DNA of 64,000 bases from Streptomyces typhae (lineage in GTDB: Bacteria > Actinomycetota > Actinomycetes > Streptomycetales > Streptomycetaceae): assembly GCF_009755605.1 (NCBI RefSeq), contig NZ_WPNZ01000001.1:1-64000 (forward strand), in the 5' to 3' direction. Below the pieces are notes generated by a model. It made no database searches. It saw only the letters and a program-made list of their open reading frames with translations, and had not been told where the DNA came from. The stretch's first letter is position 1. Every line of letters starts with the position of its first letter. This document shows, one piece after another, positions 60,540-64,000 of this stretch. A program made the translations under genes and the position numbers.

Positions 60540-61792
60540 TCTTCACCACCGGAGGGGTCGGTTTCTGCCAGTGCGATGCCGGGTGTTCCTGCCGTCCGCG
60601 CGCCGGGGAATTCGGGCGCTGCGGTGTCCGACACATACGGCGGGAGGGTCTGGTCGTCCCAACTCTCGACGCGATATCTGCCGGATTCGTGGTGGAACCA
60701 GTACACGGAGCTGAACCAGTTCCGCATATTGAAGAGGCAGGAATGCACGGCGTTGCCCAGTTCCTCGCCACGGGCGCTGCCGTCGTTCAGACCGGCGGCG
60801 AGGCGGAGGACTTCCGGCTCCACCGCGAGGAAGTCCCGGACGCAATCGCTCACTCTCCTGTGGACTTCCGCCACCGCCTCCTGGAGCGACATCCCCTCGT
60901 GCTGGATGAGGGATATCCCGAGATTGTGCACCTCGTCGCCCGCGAGTTCCTTGGGGAGCGAGCAGAGGTCGTTGTACCAGGCGGAGAAATCCTGCGTCGC
61001 GAGCGCCGCCGCGCGATAGGCCGGATGCTTTCGCACCGCGTCCGGCAATTCACAGCGGGCGGTCGGTTCGAGCAGATCGATCCATACCCAGTGCGCGAAG
61101 GTGAGCCGGCGCAGTTCCACGTACGCCGCCACGCCCGGGACGGTCCCGTTGCGACGGTTGCCGAACTCGTGGTCGTAGGCGTCGATCACCGGGTGGAAGT
61201 GCCGGGCGAAGCGCGCGTTCCAGCGCGGACCGAGATTCCCGTAGAGCCGCAGGACACAGTCGGCGAAGCCCGCGACCAGTGGGTCCGGGTGGTCGAGATG
61301 CTCCCGCGGGTGCTCCAGGGTCCGGTGGAGGCCCTGGCACAGCCGCCGCCACTGCGCCGTCCTGCCGTGCACCGCGTCGCGGTCGTGCCGGTCGTCCCAG
61401 CCGAAGAACCAGGAGCTCAAGTCCGCGATGGCTTCGAGCAGTTCGTCCGACGCACCGATGTAGTAGCCAGCGACCAGATCGGTGTAGCAAAGTCCGTCGG
61501 CATATGCGGCGACCTTGTCCGGGGGCATGAGCCGCTTTTCCAGGAGCCATGCCCGGGAGTTCTCCTGAAGCTTTGGCCAATGCGGATGCAGATGTCGTGG
61601 AAACTCCGTCTCCACCACCGGAAGAGCCAGTGCGGGCGGTACGGATACCGCCCGCCGGTGAACGGCCGGGCGCAGTACGCCGTCCGGCTTCCGGCGTTGC
61701 CGCGGTACGCGTTCCGCTGCATATGCCGCAAGCCGTGCCGGTACCCGTGCTGCCCGGTCCGACTGTGAAGTGCTGTGTGAGGAAGCAGGCAC
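60536..61792 (-). CDS. eizA: epi-Isozizaene synthase (sesquiterpene cyclase)
   Basis: A 418-residue class I terpene synthase. The Asp-rich motif is WFFGWDDRHDRD (DDRHD near residue 133-137), and the NSE motif is YNDLCSLPKE (about residue 273). It converts farnesyl diphosphate to epi-isozizaene. S. coelicolor's enzyme is 361 residues, so this one has an N-terminal extension of about 35-60 residues rich in Arg/Ala. GTG 61792 is chosen because GAGAGGGG lies eight bases upstream; GTG 61813 is the alternative. Residues just ahead of DDRHD read FFG instead of the FFV recalled for the S. coelicolor enzyme. Confidence 0.9.
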   Translation of the reverse strand: MPASSHSTSQSDRAARVPARLAAYAAERVPRQRRKPDGVLRPAVHRRAVSVPPALALPVVETEFPRHLHPHWPKLQENSRAWLLEKRLMPPDKVAAYADGLCYTDLVAGYYIGASDELLEAIADLSSWFFGWDDRHDRDAVHGRTAQWRRLCQGLHRTLEHPREHLDHPDPLVAGFADCVLRLYGNLGPRWNARFARHFHPVIDAYDHEFGNRRNGTVPGVAAYVELRRLTFAHWVWIDLLEPTARCELPDAVRKHPAYRAAALATQDFSAWYNDLCSLPKELAGDEVHNLGISLIQHEGMSLQEAVAEVHRRVSDCVRDFLAVEPEVLRLAAGLNDGSARGEELGNAVHSCLFNMRNWFSSVYWFHHESGRYRVESWDDQTLPPYVSDTAAPEFPGARTAGTPGIALAETDPSGGEE

Positions 61793-62022
61793 GAACAAAC
61801 CCCTCTCGACCACCTGAGGACCCGCGCCCCTCCCGCCGTGCCGGGCGCGCGCCGTTGCGTATCCCCGCGCTTTCCATTCAGCACCACAAGTGACCGTTCA
61901 GGGAACACATTTACGCCATTCACTACCCCAGTGTGCCGAGAACGTCCCCTTACGTGACTGAATATGGATCAGTGGCGGCTGATCGTGAACCAGTCCTGTC
62001 TCATTTTGTACGGGTACGCCAA
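61793..62022. other. Promoter region of eizA
   Basis: No gene seen. A/T-richer DNA at 61890-62010 includes the interrupted palindrome ACTGA-7-TCAGT (61957-61973). It must hold the eizA promoter. No confident -35/-10 pair. Confidence 0.4.
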
Positions 62023-62060
62023 CGGCCCCTGGTCAGTGGGGTAATCCCGACCAGGGGCCG
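62023..62060. terminator. Terminator between eizA promoter region and def
   Basis: CGGCCCCTGGTC (62023-62034), 14-base loop, GACCAGGGGCCG (62049-62060): perfect 12-bp stem, 43 bases after the def stop on the minus strand. Confidence 0.85.
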
Positions 62061-62102
62061 CTGTTGTCACACGCTTCTCGCGCGCCTCAGCCGTCGCGCA
62101 GT

Positions 62103-62753
62103 TCAGTCATTCGGCGCGACGGGGTAGCGCGGGGTGCCCTCTTCCATCTGCCGCAGCGCGTCCTTGCGCTCCCGCTTGGAGAGGCGGTCGATGTACAGAT
62201 AGCCGTACAGGTGGTCCGTCTCGTGCTGGAGGCAGCGCGCGAAGTAGCCCGTGCCGCGCACCTTGACGGGGTTGCCCTTCTCGTCCTGCCCGGTCACGAC
62301 CGCGTAGTCGGGGCGGGCCAGGGGGGCATACGCCGTGGGCACGGACAGGCAGCCCTCGCCGGAGTCGTCCAGGCGGCGCTGGTCGGCGGGCAGCTCCTGA
62401 AGGACCGGGTTGCAGACGACGCCCACGTGCCGCACGCCCTCGTCGTCCTGGCAGTCGTACACGAACACCTTCAGGTCGACGCCGACCTGGTTCGCGGCCA
62501 CGCCGACGCCCTGCGCGACGCGCTGGGTCGCGAACATGTCGTCCACCAGCTTCGCCAGGTCGTCGTCGAAGGCGGTGACGTCCTTGCACTCCTTGTGCAG
62601 GACCGGGTTGCCGACGACCGTGATCGGACGGGACGTACCGCGCTCGCGGTAGGCCGTCTCGCGCGCCTCGCAGTCCTCGGTGTCGATGACGAAGCCCTCG
62701 TCGTCGACCGGGAGGACTCCGCCCGGCCGCTGCTGCTCAGTGTCCTGCGCCAT
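62103..62753 (-). CDS. def: Peptide deformylase
   Basis: A 216-residue deformylase. The three motifs are complete: [17 protein letters not shown] (Cys binds the metal) and QHETDHLYG (two His and catalytic Glu). It removes formyl groups from nascent proteins. ATG 62753 gives a ~35-residue acidic head ([19 protein letters not shown]) before the core. Streptomyces have several def paralogues, so this may be a second copy. Confidence 0.94.
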   Translation of the reverse strand: MAQDTEQQRPGGVLPVDDEGFVIDTEDCEARETAYRERGTSRPITVVGNPVLHKECKDVTAFDDDLAKLVDDMFATQRVAQGVGVAANQVGVDLKVFVYDCQDDEGVRHVGVVCNPVLQELPADQRRLDDSGEGCLSVPTAYAPLARPDYAVVTGQDEKGNPVKVRGTGYFARCLQHETDHLYGYLYIDRLSKRERKDALRQMEEGTPRYPVAPND

Positions 62754-62825
62754 GTCCGCCGTATGCCTTCTTCCTGGGAACCGCTGCCTGTGGTGCCCGT
62801 ACAGGGTACGGCGTCCTCCGTCAGC

Positions 62826-62985
62826 AGTCCGTCCGGCGCTTGAGGACGAGCGGGCGGAAGAAAAAGCCCGTCCGGCGCTCAAGGACGAGCGCGCAGCGCG
62901 ATCCCAGCCCGTCCGGCGCTTGAGGACGAGCGCGCAGCGCGATCCCAGCCCGTCCGGCGCTTGAGGACGAGCGCACAAGGGCGAC
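62826..62985. repeat. Array of a 41-bp dispersed Streptomyces repeat
   Basis: Four copies with period about 41: the core CGTCCGGCGCTTGAGGACGA is at 62830, 62870 (as CTCAAGGACGA), 62911 and 62952. The linker GCGCAGCGCGATCCCA joins copies. The core is the intergenic element that I recall as common in many Streptomyces genomes. The gap 62754-63032 has nothing else. Confidence 0.92.
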
Positions 62986-63032
62986 AACCCCACAGCACGC
63001 ACGCTGACAGAAAGACCCGCCCGGCCCTGCGG

Positions 63033-64000
63033 CTAACAGACCTCTTCCAGGTCCCGCCAGTCCCGGGAGTCCGGACTGTCGGCCACCCACCCGTCGAGGA
63101 GCCCGCGGACGAGCCCGGCGGGGGCGGCGATCCCGCACTCGCGCTCGGGCACCCACAGGGCCCCGGGGCTGCGATGCCCGAGCGGCCCCGGATGCCCGGG
63201 CTCACTGTGGTCGTGGGGGTCCAGATGCTCCCCGTCCCCCTCGTCGCTGGGCATCCGCGACTCCGAGCACATCCGGCACAGCAGCCGCACGGACGACGAC
63301 CAGTCCTCCGCGGCGAAGCCGGCGTCGGCCGCGAGCCGCTCCAGGGAGTCCCTGTCCTCCTCCGTGGCGGCCTCCAGGAGCACCACCCACGTGGGCACCG
63401 GTGAGGGCGCCCACAGCTCGATCTCGTCGAAGACGGGGTAGGAGTGCCCGGCGGCCGTGGTGCGCTCGCCGTGCGGCACGCCGTCGTGCAGGACCACCTC
63501 GCCCCAGCGGCGCCCGGAGGACGGCAGCGGAATGGAGAGCACCTCCATCCGCGCCGGGTCCAGCCTGCGGCCCCACACGACCTCCGCCTCGCCCTCCGGC
63601 GAGAGCCGCACGGCCGCGCTGCCGAGCTCCATGCCCGTCGGCTCACCCGTGGCGGCGACCCCGCCGGGCACCTTCAGGCCGTACGCCTGCCAGGCCCTGC
63701 GGGCCAGCGGCCAGTCCTGGAGGGCCGTCGCCGCGATGCCCACGTTCCACCAGTCCGGGGCGCCCGCCGACCGGTCGAGGAGCGCCACGGCCCTGAGGCC
63801 CGCCGCCCGCGCCTGCTCCCAGTCGTGCCGGAACTTGTGCAGGAGCGCGAGGTTGAACCAGGACTCGGACAGCCAGGGTTCGAGGTCGGCGGCGCGTGTC
63901 AGGAGCGCGCCCGCGTCCTCGTAGCGGCCGTCGCCGATGAGCGTGAACGCCCGGTCGGTGGCCTGCCGCCAGGAGGCGGAGGGCCGGTGCCGTCCCTTGC
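63033..64000 (-). CDS. Tetratricopeptide-repeat protein, 5' end outside the window
   Basis: The frame is open from the right edge to the TAG stop at 63033-63035; about 320 residues are visible. The part at 63790-64000 has TPR-like helices (WRQATDRAFTLIGDGRYEDA, AADLEPWLSESWFNLALLHK). A later region is rich in Trp/Leu, with CRMCSESRMPSDEGDGEHLD containing two Cys, and DPHDHSEPGHPGPLGHRS. It is probably a protein-interaction protein of unknown role. The start lies beyond 64000. Confidence 0.85.
   Translation of the reverse strand, partial: KGRHRPSASWRQATDRAFTLIGDGRYEDAGALLTRAADLEPWLSESWFNLALLHKFRHDWEQARAAGLRAVALLDRSAGAPDWWNVGIAATALQDWPLARRAWQAYGLKVPGGVAATGEPTGMELGSAAVRLSPEGEAEVVWGRRLDPARMEVLSIPLPSSGRRWGEVVLHDGVPHGERTTAAGHSYPVFDEIELWAPSPVPTWVVLLEAATEEDRDSLERLAADAGFAAEDWSSSVRLLCRMCSESRMPSDEGDGEHLDPHDHSEPGHPGPLGHRSPGALWVPERECGIAAPAGLVRGLLDGWVADSPDSRDWRDLEEVC

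Overview
This 64 kb window is chromosomal DNA from a Streptomyces or very close relative. The DNA is about 70% G+C with strong third-position GC bias. It carries nickel superoxide dismutase with its maturation protease, DasR with the DasABC sugar transporter, a WhiB-family protein (WblE type), a SigB-like sigma/anti-sigma pair, a B12-controlled class Ia ribonucleotide reductase and the epi-isozizaene synthase/CYP170 pair. From memory the gene order follows the S. coelicolor core from the 2-oxoglutarate dehydrogenase gene down to the albaflavenone genes. That match is recalled, not computed. I saw no prophage, insertion sequence, CRISPR array, tRNA or rRNA, and both ends cut through genes.

Layout. 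1-8 kb: tail of the multifunctional 2-oxoglutarate dehydrogenase, a small acidic protein, an Erm-type 23S rRNA methyltransferase behind a leader peptide and attenuator-like hairpin, and a DUF4097-PadR operon with a clear operator. 8.6-15.4 kb: quinone-type oxidoreductase, malic enzyme, a polar amino-acid ABC transporter and a methyltransferase. 15.5-19.7 kb: CGNR zinc-finger protein, sodX/sodN, and a tetracycline-type ribosomal protection GTPase. 19.7-24.5 kb: ECF41-type sigma factor, HAD hydrolase, lipoprotein, small zinc-ribbon protein, DHFR-like reductase and acetyltransferase. 24.8-27.5 kb: polyprenyl synthase plus family 2B encapsulin shell. 27.8-32.1 kb: small protein, amidase, PLP enzyme, Na+/H+ antiporter and UBP zinc finger. 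32.2-37.7 kb: anti-sigma/SigH pair, diacylglycerol-kinase-like enzyme, wblE and a PdtaS-like histidine kinase. 38.4-49.2 kb: TetR/SDR pair, then the amino-sugar island (SIS protein, nagB, GH3 hexosaminidase, dasCBA, dasR). 49.4-53.9 kb: CstA-YbdD and DUF3311-MctP carboxylate transporters. 54-59 kb: NrdR boxes, cobalamin riboswitch and nrdA-nrdB-nrdS. 59-62 kb: CYP170 and epi-isozizaene synthase. 62-64 kb: peptide deformylase and a TPR protein.

How genes work together. The amino-sugar island is a DasR-controlled route: DasABC imports N-acetylglucosamine oligomers, the GH3 enzyme cuts them, and NagB (and probably the SIS protein) deaminates glucosamine-6-phosphate. DasR sites lie before nagB and dasA. 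NrdA/B make dNTPs and are switched by a B12 riboswitch and NrdR. EizA and CYP170 form a two-gene albaflavenone operon. The two ribosome-protecting resistance genes (erm type and tet type) both sit behind promoters with the WhiB7/WblC layout (A/T tract, four bases, TTG), and both have an upstream small ORF.

A striking feature is that many intergenic gaps carry GC-rich short tandem repeats (6 to 41 bp units). Several start on or overlap the stop codon of the gene before them. The strongest leads for new biology are the two antibiotic-responsive leaders, the encapsulin-polyprenyl synthase pair, the antisense small membrane ORF inside nrdABS, the das operon spacer, and the stop-codon-anchored minisatellites.
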